NCBI GenBank assembly: GCA_020347585.1
Contig: CP070733.1
Span: 1,614,683-1,624,813, forward strand
Direction of reading: 5' to 3'
Length of the DNA: 10,131 nucleotides
From: Pseudomonadota bacterium
Lineage (GTDB): Bacteria; Pseudomonadota; Gammaproteobacteria; CAMYNG01
Shown here: positions 1 to 5,282 of the stretch, piece after piece
Numbering within the stretch: the first letter of the stretch is position 1
Layout: each line of letters starts with the position of its first letter
Translations under genes and position numbers: made by a program
The notes under the pieces: model-generated
Told to the model about the DNA's origin: nothing
The model's input: the letters and a program-made list of their open reading frames with translations, nothing else
Databases searched by the model: none

Positions 1-93
1 CATGACATTTCCCTGCTGGACGTCAATGCGGTACACGGAGCACCCGCTCAACGCCAGGCCGCCCAGGAGCAATATCGTGAGAATGTTTCGCAT
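1..93 (-). CDS. bamE: Outer membrane assembly lipoprotein BamE (SmpA/OmlA), N-terminal part only
   Basis: The gene begins at an ATG at 93-91 and runs leftward off the window, so only the first 31 residues are visible. They form a short lipoprotein signal peptide: a basic MRN start, a leucine/isoleucine-rich core, then the lipobox LSGC with the lipidated cysteine at residue 18. The mature start SVYRIDVQQGN is the typical beginning of BamE, the small lipoprotein of the BAM complex that inserts beta-barrel proteins into the outer membrane. BamE next to and divergent from fur, with recN nearby, is the arrangement known from Pseudomonas. No strong ribosome binding site is visible before the ATG. 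The call rests on the signal peptide, the first mature residues and the context; most of the protein is outside the window. Confidence 0.85.
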   Translation of the reverse strand, partial: MRNILTILLLGGLALSGCSVYRIDVQQGNVM

Positions 94-178
94 TTGGAGT
101 ACCGCAGGCGCTATACTTTTCATAGGATGCCGCTAATGATACCGCAGTGTGATATCACGGTGCAGCAGTGAGGTGAGC
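94..178. promoter_or_regulatory. Divergent bamE/fur promoter region
   Basis: This 85-base gap separates the divergent starts of bamE and fur and must hold or overlap both promoters. A TATACT hexamer at 112-117 is a plausible plus-strand -10 for fur, but no good -35 stands at the right distance. The string TAATGATA at 134-141 matches one half of the E. coli Fur box (9 of 10 positions over 132-141), while the other half is not conserved. Autoregulation by Fur is therefore only a weak suggestion. Confidence 0.4.
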
Positions 179-598
179 GTGGAAAACCAGGAGCTGAAAA
201 ACGCCGGACTGAAGGCAACGTTGCCCCGTATCAAAATTCTCAAGATCCTCGAGAACAGCCGACATCGACACATGAGCGCGGAGGACGTCTACAAGGCGTT
301 GCTGGACAGTGGCGAGGACGTCGGGCTTGCGACGGTCTACCGGGTGCTAACCCAGTTCGAAACAGCGCAACTGGTCAAGAGCCATCATTTCGAGGGTGGC
401 CATTCCGTCTTCGAACTCGAGCACGGCGAGCACCACGACCATATTCTTTGCGTCAAGTGTGGCCGGGTGGATGAGTTCGTCGATGAGGTTATCGAGGAGC
501 GGCAGAACCTTATCGCCGAGCGCGCTGGTTACTCCATGACCGACCATTCTCTTTATATCTATGGGATCTGCCCGGATTGCCAGAAGGAAAATGGCTAG
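179..598 (+). CDS. fur: Ferric uptake regulator Fur
   Basis: Fur is the iron-responsive repressor: a dimer that, with ferrous iron, binds Fur boxes and shuts off iron-uptake genes. The 139-residue protein has the usual length. The N-terminal winged helix contains LKATLPRIKIL and the recognition helix LATVYRVLTQFE (about residues 49-60). The hinge leads to the metal-binding motif HHDH at 85-88, followed by the cysteine pair C91/C94 and a second pair C131/C134 (CPDC) near the C-terminus, which mark a structural zinc site. I chose the GTG at 179 (protein MENQELKNAG) because TGAGG at 169-173 lies 5 bases upstream and Fur proteins of this group begin just there. An in-frame GTG at 173 is possible, and one at 149 would add unlikely residues. 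The gene is divergent from bamE and convergent with recN. The stop is TAG. Confidence 0.96.
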   Translation: MENQELKNAGLKATLPRIKILKILENSRHRHMSAEDVYKALLDSGEDVGLATVYRVLTQFETAQLVKSHHFEGGHSVFELEHGEHHDHILCVKCGRVDEFVDEVIEERQNLIAERAGYSMTDHSLYIYGICPDCQKENG

Positions 599-655
599 CT
601 GCCCGAGCCGGCCGCTGTATCTTTCGTATAGCCCCTGTTGAACCCTATCTGCTGA
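599..655. other. Convergent gap between fur and recN
   Basis: The two genes converge on this 57-base gap. Only a weak 6-bp stem (GCTGTA with TATAGC, 614-632, including one G-T pair) is visible, and it has no T-run. I cannot point to a convincing intrinsic terminator for either gene. Confidence 0.3.
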
Positions 656-2329
656 CTAGGCCTGTGCGCGATCGATAAGTTCACGCGCGTGGGAGAGTGT
701 CTGATCGGTGATCTCGATTCCACCCAGCATGCGCGCGATCTCGTCGACGCGCTGCTCTACGCTGAGCGGCTGAATGCGCGTCAGTACGTTCGTCTCGTCC
801 GCACGCTTAATGACCTGTAGGTGATGGTGTCCGAGAGCGGCAACCTGCGGCAGGTGGGTAACGCAAATGACCTGGCGTTGGCTGGCCAAAGTGCGCAACT
901 GGCGCCCCACGATCTCCGCGACTCTTCCGCCGATACCTACGTCTACCTCATCGAAGATAAGGGTAGGAATGCGGGTACCCTTGACCGCGATTACCTGAAT
1001 CGCAAGGCTAATGCGTGACAACTCGCCGCCGGATGCGACCCTGGCGAGGGGTTGCGGTGGCTGCCCCGGGTTGGCGCTGACCAGGTACTCGATGCGTTCC
1101 GCACCCGTAGCGCTGAATTCGCCCTCGGGAAGCGCGTGCAACGCAATCTCAAAATGTCCACCCTCCATGCCCAGTTCCTGCATGGCGGCGGTGACCGCGT
1201 CGGACAACTGGCGTGCAGAGCGGGCGCGGCCCTTGCTCAGGGTCGCCGCCAGTTTGCGCCAGGCGCTGTCCGTCGCGCTGATCTCCTTGTCGATTTTCTC
1301 GAGCCTCAGGTCGGCGGCTTCGAGTTCGTCAAGCTCGGCCTGAATCTGTGGCAGTAGCTGCGGTAGCGCTTCGGGCGCGACACGATGCTTGCGTGACAGT
1401 TCGTGAATGTCCCCAAGCCGTTGCTCAATCCACTCCAAACGTTGCGGATCAAGCTCCAGGCCGGCGTGGTAGTGGCGCAGCGCGCTGGCGGCTTCTTGCA
1501 GGTTGATGCTAGCCTCGTTGAGCAGCGCTGCAACTTCGCTAAGTGCCGGGTCGGCCGCGAGCAGCTTGTCGATCTCGCCACTGCCCTGGCCCAGCAGGCC
1601 ACGCGCCGAAACCTGCTCGTTCTCGTCCAGCATTTGCAGGACGTGTTCGGCGCCGTCCAGCAGGCGGTTGGCATTGGCAAGGCGTCCGTGTTCACTTTCG
1701 AGTGCGCCGAGCTCATCTTCGACTAGCGCCAGCTGCTCAAGTTCGTTGACCTGGTAGCGCAGCAAGTCAAGACGCGCATCGCGCTCGCTGCTAGCGCGGG
1801 ACAGGCGTTCGCGTTCATCCTGCAGTTTTCGCCAGCGACGCCAGGTATCACTTAGTTCGGTAAGCACCGCGCTGTGCTCGGCGAAATCGTCAAGCATTTC
1901 ACGCTGCGTGTCGCGGCGTAGCAGCGACTGGTGTTCATGTTGGCCATGCAGATCGACCAACATCTCGCCGAGTTCGCGCAGACTCTGCACCGGTGCGGGC
2001 TGGCCATTGATGTATGCCTTGGAAGGACCGCCGCGGTTGACCGTGCGACGTATAATGCATTCGCCGTCCGCATCCAGTTCGCGTTCCTGCAGCCAGGCCT
2101 GTGCGCTCTCAAGATCGTGTACGTCGAAAGTCACGCTTATTTCGGCACGGTCGCAGTTGTGACGGATTACGCGGCTCTCGGCGCGGTCACCCAATGCCAG
2201 CCACAGTGCATCCAGCCGCACCGATTTGCCCGCGCCGGTCTCGCCTGTCAGTACGGTCAGTCCGTTCGACAGTTCCAGTTCCAGCTTTTCGACGATGGCA
2301 AAGTTGCGAATATGGATGTGCGTCAACAT
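656..2329 (-). CDS. recN: DNA repair protein RecN
   Basis: RecN is an SMC-like ATPase that acts in the cytoplasm on DNA double-strand breaks, helping recombinational repair with RecA. The 557-residue length fits the family. The N-terminus shows HIRNFAIVEKLEL and the Walker A motif GETGAGKS at 29-36. Long charged heptad-like stretches rich in E, L, R and A (about 150-370) form the coiled-coil arms. The C-terminal ATPase half carries the signature ASGGELSR at 432-439 and Walker B TLIFDEVDVGIGG with D460/E461, then CVTHLPQVAALG. Residues VR follow Walker A where many RecN proteins have two hydrophobic residues. The gene starts 17 bases after the nadK stop and is probably cotranscribed with it, as in the conserved nadK-recN pair. 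No LexA box (CTGT-N8-ACAG) is apparent upstream, so SOS control is not supported here. The stop is TAG. Confidence 0.96.
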   Translation of the reverse strand: MLTHIHIRNFAIVEKLELELSNGLTVLTGETGAGKSVRLDALWLALGDRAESRVIRHNCDRAEISVTFDVHDLESAQAWLQERELDADGECIIRRTVNRGGPSKAYINGQPAPVQSLRELGEMLVDLHGQHEHQSLLRRDTQREMLDDFAEHSAVLTELSDTWRRWRKLQDERERLSRASSERDARLDLLRYQVNELEQLALVEDELGALESEHGRLANANRLLDGAEHVLQMLDENEQVSARGLLGQGSGEIDKLLAADPALSEVAALLNEASINLQEAASALRHYHAGLELDPQRLEWIEQRLGDIHELSRKHRVAPEALPQLLPQIQAELDELEAADLRLEKIDKEISATDSAWRKLAATLSKGRARSARQLSDAVTAAMQELGMEGGHFEIALHALPEGEFSATGAERIEYLVSANPGQPPQPLARVASGGELSRISLAIQVIAVKGTRIPTLIFDEVDVGIGGRVAEIVGRQLRTLASQRQVICVTHLPQVAALGHHHLQVIKRADETNVLTRIQPLSVEQRVDEIARMLGGIEITDQTLSHARELIDRAQA

Positions 2330-2346
2330 CGAGTCGCAGCGGCGGG

Positions 2347-3252
2347 CTAGTTTTTCGAACCCTGAGTCAAACGCTTGTGCACCGGACCGCCCCAGTGCAG
2401 GTTGGCGCGCAGGATTTCATAGTAGTCGTGTTTGGCGGGATGGATCAGCCGCACCACTTTGTCCTTGCTGGTAATGTGTACCTGATCGCCGCCGACCAGC
2501 CCGAGATTCATCTGCCCGTCGCAGGTGACCTGTGCCTGGCAGTGCTGCATTTCGCAGACATAGAGCTCGATCTCGCTATTACCGTCGATCACAATGGGCC
2601 GGTTGCTGAGTGTATGCGGGGAGATCGGCACCAACACCATGGCATCGAGCGTGGGTTGCAGGATCGGGCCGCCGCCCGACAGCGCATAGGCGGTGGAGCC
2701 GGTGGGTGTCGAGACGATCAGGCCATCGGCGCGGATTGTGTGCAGCAGGCGCCCGTCGATGTAGGTCTCGATTTCGATCATGCGTGCGATATCCCACTTG
2801 TGCACCACCACGTCGTTGAAGGCATCGCTTTCACCTACACACGTGCCGTCGCGTTCGATCGCAGCATGCAACAGGATGCGGTGCTCTTCCTGGTAGTGCC
2901 CCTTGAGTATCTAGTCGAGGCGCTCGAGCATGTCGGTCGGAGAGATGTCCACCAGAAATCCGAGGCGGCCCAGATTAACCCCCAGCAGCGGTACGTCGTA
3001 GTCGGCGAGGCTGCGCGCGGCGTTGAGCAGGGTGCCGTCACCGCCGACGATCACCACCAGGTCGCATTGTTCGCCGATCGCTTCGCGGCTCGCGGTCTCA
3101 AGTCCGTGCTCGGTAACAATGAGAGCGGTATTTTCGTCCAGCAACACGCGGTGCTTGCGCGATAAAAACTCCCCGACCCGGATCACGGTGTCGCTGACGC
3201 CCGGATCGGCGTACTTGCCGATGAGCCCGATTGTGTTGAAAGCAGCCGTCAT
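2347..3252 (-). pseudogene. nadK: NAD kinase NadK, interrupted by an in-frame TAG
   Basis: NadK phosphorylates NAD to NADP using ATP or polyphosphate and is normally essential. The start is an ATG at 3252-3250 with GGAG at 3264-3261, 8 bases upstream; an ATG further out at 3285 is less likely. The frame spans 302 codons, close to the usual NadK length of about 290-300. The N-terminal piece (residues 1-113) holds NTIGLIGKYADP and the GGDGT motif at 70-74. A TAG at 2913-2911 (codon 114) follows MLERLD. The frame then continues without a shift through ILKGHYQEEHRILLH, FNDVVVHK, TPTGSTAY at 182-189, GGPIL and SPHTLSNRPIVI to the C-terminus. By comparison with E. coli NadK the lost residue is expected to be Glu or Asp, so one G-to-T change from GAG would explain it. 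A sequencing or assembly error, a real mutation, readthrough, or restart near the TTG at 2871 are all possible. Conservation on both sides suggests the gene is or was recently functional. Confidence 0.85.
2911..2913 (-). other. Premature amber codon inside nadK
   Basis: TAG in frame with both nadK pieces, between LERLD and ILKGHY. The next bases are ATA CTC AAG GGG, which is not a known strong readthrough context. Five of the eight complete genes in this window (fur, recN, nadK, dnaJ, dapB) also end in TAG, so TAG is an ordinary stop in this genome. Confidence 0.9.
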
Positions 3253-3319
3253 AGTGATATCTCCGCGTCCGCGCAAAAGTAGCATAGGTCAGGCCGCAGC
3301 CGCCATTCTGGTCGGATTC
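3253..3319. other. nadK leader region
   Basis: This stretch lies upstream of nadK on the minus strand and upstream of the hrcA promoter on the plus strand. It carries the nadK ribosome binding site at 3261-3264. A TATGCT on the minus strand near 3282-3287 could be a -10, but no matching -35 is seen, so the nadK promoter is not located. Confidence 0.3.
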
Positions 3320-3348
3320 TTGACACCCTCCAGGCGGCTTGCTAGCTT
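3320..3348 (+). promoter_or_regulatory. Sigma-70-type promoter of hrcA
   Basis: A perfect -35 TTGACA at 3320-3325 is followed after 17 bases by TAGCTT at 3343-3348. That is a mediocre -10, but TG one base upstream (3340-3341) gives it an extended -10. The expected transcription start is near 3354-3355, exactly where the CIRCE operator begins, which supports the assignment. No sigma-32-type -10 (CCCCAT) is present here. Confidence 0.65.
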
Positions 3349-3353
3349 TCTGT

Positions 3354-3380
3354 TTGGCACTCGCGATGTATGAGTGCTAA
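3354..3380 (+). promoter_or_regulatory. CIRCE operator (HrcA binding site)
   Basis: The left arm TTGGCACTC (3354-3362), a 9-base spacer and the right arm GAGTGCTAA (3372-3380) match the CIRCE consensus TTAGCACTC-N9-GAGTGCTAA at 17 of 18 arm positions. The spacer length is exact. CIRCE is the binding site of the repressor HrcA, whose gene starts 53 bases downstream. Its placement at the predicted +1 of the hrcA promoter indicates negative autoregulation, relieved on heat shock when HrcA loses activity. Confidence 0.95.
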
Positions 3381-3433
3381 TTTCGTTGCCGCCCTATTGT
3401 GATGTGGTGTTGGTTTGAGGTGGGAACACGCCA

Positions 3434-4471
3434 TTGAGTGATCAATCTGTTATGAATGACCGCGCCCAGGTCCTGCTCAGGACGCTGGTGGAGCGCTATA
3501 TTCGCGACGGTCAGCCAGTCGGCTCGCGATCGCTCGCCAGGGATTCGCATCTGGATCTCAGCCCCGCCACGGTGCGCAATGTGATGTCAGACCTCGAAGA
3601 GATGGGACTGGTGACCGCGCCGCATACCTCGGCGGGCCGCATCCCCACAGCGAAGGGCTACCGCATATTCGTGGATACCTTGCTGACGGTGAGGCCGTTA
3701 CAGAAAAAGATCATCCAGAAGTTGCAGCACGAACTCGATCTCGCCGCCAACACCACGGATCTCCTCGGTTCGGCCTCGTCCATGTTGTCGGCCGTCAGCC
3801 AGATGGCGGGGGTGGTCATGCTGCCCCGGCATGGCACCGTGATGCTGCGCCAGGTGGAATTCCTACCGCTGTCCGGCAACCGGGTACTCGTGATCATTGT
3901 CACCAACCGCCAGGAAGTGCAGAACCGCATCATACATACCGCACGCACCTATTCCCCGTCGGAACTGGACCAGGCTGCGAACTTCCTCAACCAGGAATTT
4001 GCCGGCCGCGACCTCATGGAAGTGCGGGCCAGCGTGCTGGCAAGCATGCGCGAAGCCCGCGAGGACATGAACCGAATCATGTCTACCGCGATTCAGATGG
4101 CCGATCAGGTGTTTTCTGCCTCTGAGACTGACGACTACATTCTGGCGGGGCAGAACAACCTGTTTGCCTACCAGGAGATGGCCGATATCGACAAGCTGCG
4201 CCAGCTTTTCGAGGCCTTCAACCGCAAGCGCGACATCCTGCACCTTCTTGACCAGTCCATCGGCGCGAGCGGCGTGCAGATCTTCATCGGCGACGAATCC
4301 GGCTACGGCGTGCTCGAGGATTGCTCGGTGGTAACTGCGCCCTACAAGGTCGAGGACCGCATCGTCGGCGTGCTGGGCGTGATCGGGCCAACGCGGATGG
4401 CCTACGACCGCGTCATCCCAATCGTTGATGTGACCGCAAAACTGCTTGGCTCGGCCTTGACTGCGGAGTAA
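3434..4471 (+). CDS. hrcA: Heat-inducible transcription repressor HrcA
   Basis: HrcA represses chaperone operons by binding CIRCE; its folding is commonly coupled to GroEL, so it senses chaperone availability. The 345-residue protein has the family length. The N-terminal winged helix (about residues 5-80) shows YIRDGQPVGSRSLARDSHLDLSPATVRNVMSDLEEMGLV followed by the hallmark HTSAGRIPTAKGYRIFVD. The remainder is the GAF-like and dimerisation region, ending with GVLGVIGPTRMAYDRVIPIVDVTAKLL, the typical HrcA C-terminus. I chose the TTG at 3434 because GAGGTGG lies about 10 bases upstream; the in-frame ATG at 3452 would leave that site too far away. The gene heads hrcA-grpE-dnaK-dnaJ and has a CIRCE in its own promoter. 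Its last codons overlap a sigma-32-type promoter aimed at grpE. The stop is TAA. Confidence 0.97.
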   Translation: MSDQSVMNDRAQVLLRTLVERYIRDGQPVGSRSLARDSHLDLSPATVRNVMSDLEEMGLVTAPHTSAGRIPTAKGYRIFVDTLLTVRPLQKKIIQKLQHELDLAANTTDLLGSASSMLSAVSQMAGVVMLPRHGTVMLRQVEFLPLSGNRVLVIIVTNRQEVQNRIIHTARTYSPSELDQAANFLNQEFAGRDLMEVRASVLASMREAREDMNRIMSTAIQMADQVFSASETDDYILAGQNNLFAYQEMADIDKLRQLFEAFNRKRDILHLLDQSIGASGVQIFIGDESGYGVLEDCSVVTAPYKVEDRIVGVLGVIGPTRMAYDRVIPIVDVTAKLLGSALTAE

Positions 4472-4483
4472 GTAACCCCATAT
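4456..4483 (+). promoter_or_regulatory. Candidate sigma-32 promoter for grpE
   Basis: CTTGACT at 4456-4462 and CCCCATAT at 4476-4483 are separated by 13 bases. They match the RpoH consensus CTTGAAA-N13-15-CCCCATNT at 5 of 7 and at all defined -10 positions. The -35 lies within the last hrcA codons and the -10 just after the hrcA stop. The predicted start is near 4489-4491, giving grpE a leader of about 75 bases. Confidence 0.75.
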
Positions 4484-4490
4484 CAAGGGT

Positions 4491-4518
4491 GGCCACCGTC
4501 GCATAGCGGCGGTGGGCC
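4491..4518 (+). other. Strong hairpin in the hrcA-grpE gap (grpE leader)
   Basis: CCACCGTCGC (4493-4502) pairs with GCGGCGGTGG (4506-4515) over 10 bp with one G-U pair and a 3-base ATA loop. GG at 4491-4492 can extend it with CC at 4517-4518 across a bulged G. The sequence then reads AGATTTTG, a poor U-run. The hairpin sits right at the predicted 5' end of the sigma-32 transcript, so it may stabilise that mRNA. For read-through from hrcA it may act as a weak attenuator or processing site. Confidence 0.6.
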
Positions 4519-4565
4519 AGATTTTGCCTTACATTTTTGGGGAAATAGGAAGGGTATTTGCAGAT

Positions 4566-5198
4566 ATGAAGAAGGACAAGGCCGCACCTACTGAACAGAC
4601 GACCGACGAGGTGCCGGCAGATCAGGAAGCAGTTCAGGAAACAGCACAAGTCGAGCCCACCAAAGAGGAGGCTGTCGAGGCCACCGCGGAACTTGAGGCC
4701 CGACTTGCCGAGGCGGAAGGCAAGGCAGTAGAGCACTGGGACCTTGTTTTGAGGTCGAGGGCCGAGCTGGAGAACGTCCAGCGCCGCGCGGCGCGCGACC
4801 TGGAGAACGCTCACAAGTACGCACTGGAGCGTTTCGCCCAGGAGCTCCTGCCGGTAAAGGACAGCCTGGAACTGGGGCTTAACGCCGTGGCGGAGGGCGA
4901 GGGCGAAGGTGAGCAGATCACCAAGCTGCGGGAAGGAACGGAGTTGACCCTCAAGATGCTGTCGGCGGCGATGGAGAAATTCGGTATTCAGGAGGTAAAT
5001 CCGCAGGATGAGCCGTTTAATCCCGAGTTGCACCACGCCATGACGATGCAGGAGAGCCGCGAGAAGGCTCCCAATACCGTGCTGAGTGTGATGCAGAAGG
5101 GCTATCTGCTCAATGACCGCGTGATTCGACCCGCCATGGTCATCGTGTCGAAGGCGGCGCCAGCCGAATCTGACGCGAATGCGGACGAGCAGGCTTGA
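4566..5198 (+). CDS. grpE: Nucleotide exchange factor GrpE
   Basis: GrpE is a dimeric cytoplasmic protein that releases ADP from DnaK and so drives the DnaK-DnaJ folding cycle. The 210-residue protein begins with a low-complexity acidic tail (about residues 1-40), then a long helix of coiled-coil character (about 40-100) with the conserved LRSRAELENVQRRAARDLENAHKYALERFAQELLPVKDSLE. The C-terminal beta-domain includes MLSAAMEKFGIQEVNPQDEPFNPELHHAM and VLSVMQKGYLLNDRVIRPAMVIVSK, all classic GrpE. I chose the ATG at 4566, with AGGAAGGG at 4547-4554. An in-frame GTG at 4512 would add 18 residues encoded by the leader hairpin region and is unlikely. The gene follows hrcA by 94 bases and has its own candidate sigma-32 promoter. 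Its stop TGA lies inside the candidate -35 of the dnaK promoter. Confidence 0.96.
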   Translation: MKKDKAAPTEQTTDEVPADQEAVQETAQVEPTKEEAVEATAELEARLAEAEGKAVEHWDLVLRSRAELENVQRRAARDLENAHKYALERFAQELLPVKDSLELGLNAVAEGEGEGEQITKLREGTELTLKMLSAAMEKFGIQEVNPQDEPFNPELHHAMTMQESREKAPNTVLSVMQKGYLLNDRVIRPAMVIVSKAAPAESDANADEQA

Positions 5199-5220
5199 AG
5201 TCAGCGGGTACTACCCATAT
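5194..5220 (+). promoter_or_regulatory. Candidate sigma-32 promoter for dnaK
   Basis: CTTGAAG at 5194-5200 and ACCCATAT at 5213-5220, 12 bases apart, match the RpoH consensus at 6 of 7 and all but one defined position. The grpE stop codon TGA lies inside the -35. The leader from about 5226 to the dnaK start is A-rich and apparently unstructured, and it ends with the ribosome binding site GGAG at 5269-5272. Confidence 0.72.
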
Positions 5221-5282
5221 TTCAAAGAAAGCATTCACAAGCACAATCAACAAGTTAACGCAAATTCCGGAGTACTGAGGCC

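Noticed and set aside
2911..2913. TAG read as pyrrolysine or as a reassigned codon
   Set aside because: NadK has no known pyrrolysine use, and TAG terminates five of the eight complete genes at the expected C-termini.
2101..3165. Open frame of 354 codons on the plus strand over the recN start and nadK
   Set aside because: It is antisense to clearly homologous RecN and NadK coding sequence, has no family motifs, and is explained by high GC.
3253..3433. LexA box controlling nadK-recN
   Set aside because: I looked for CTGT-N8-ACAG in the gap and found none, so SOS regulation of recN is not supported from this sequence.
4512..4565. N-terminal extension of GrpE from the GTG at 4512
   Set aside because: The extra residues come from the leader and hairpin region. 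The ATG at 4566 has AGGAAGGG upstream and gives a normal GrpE start.
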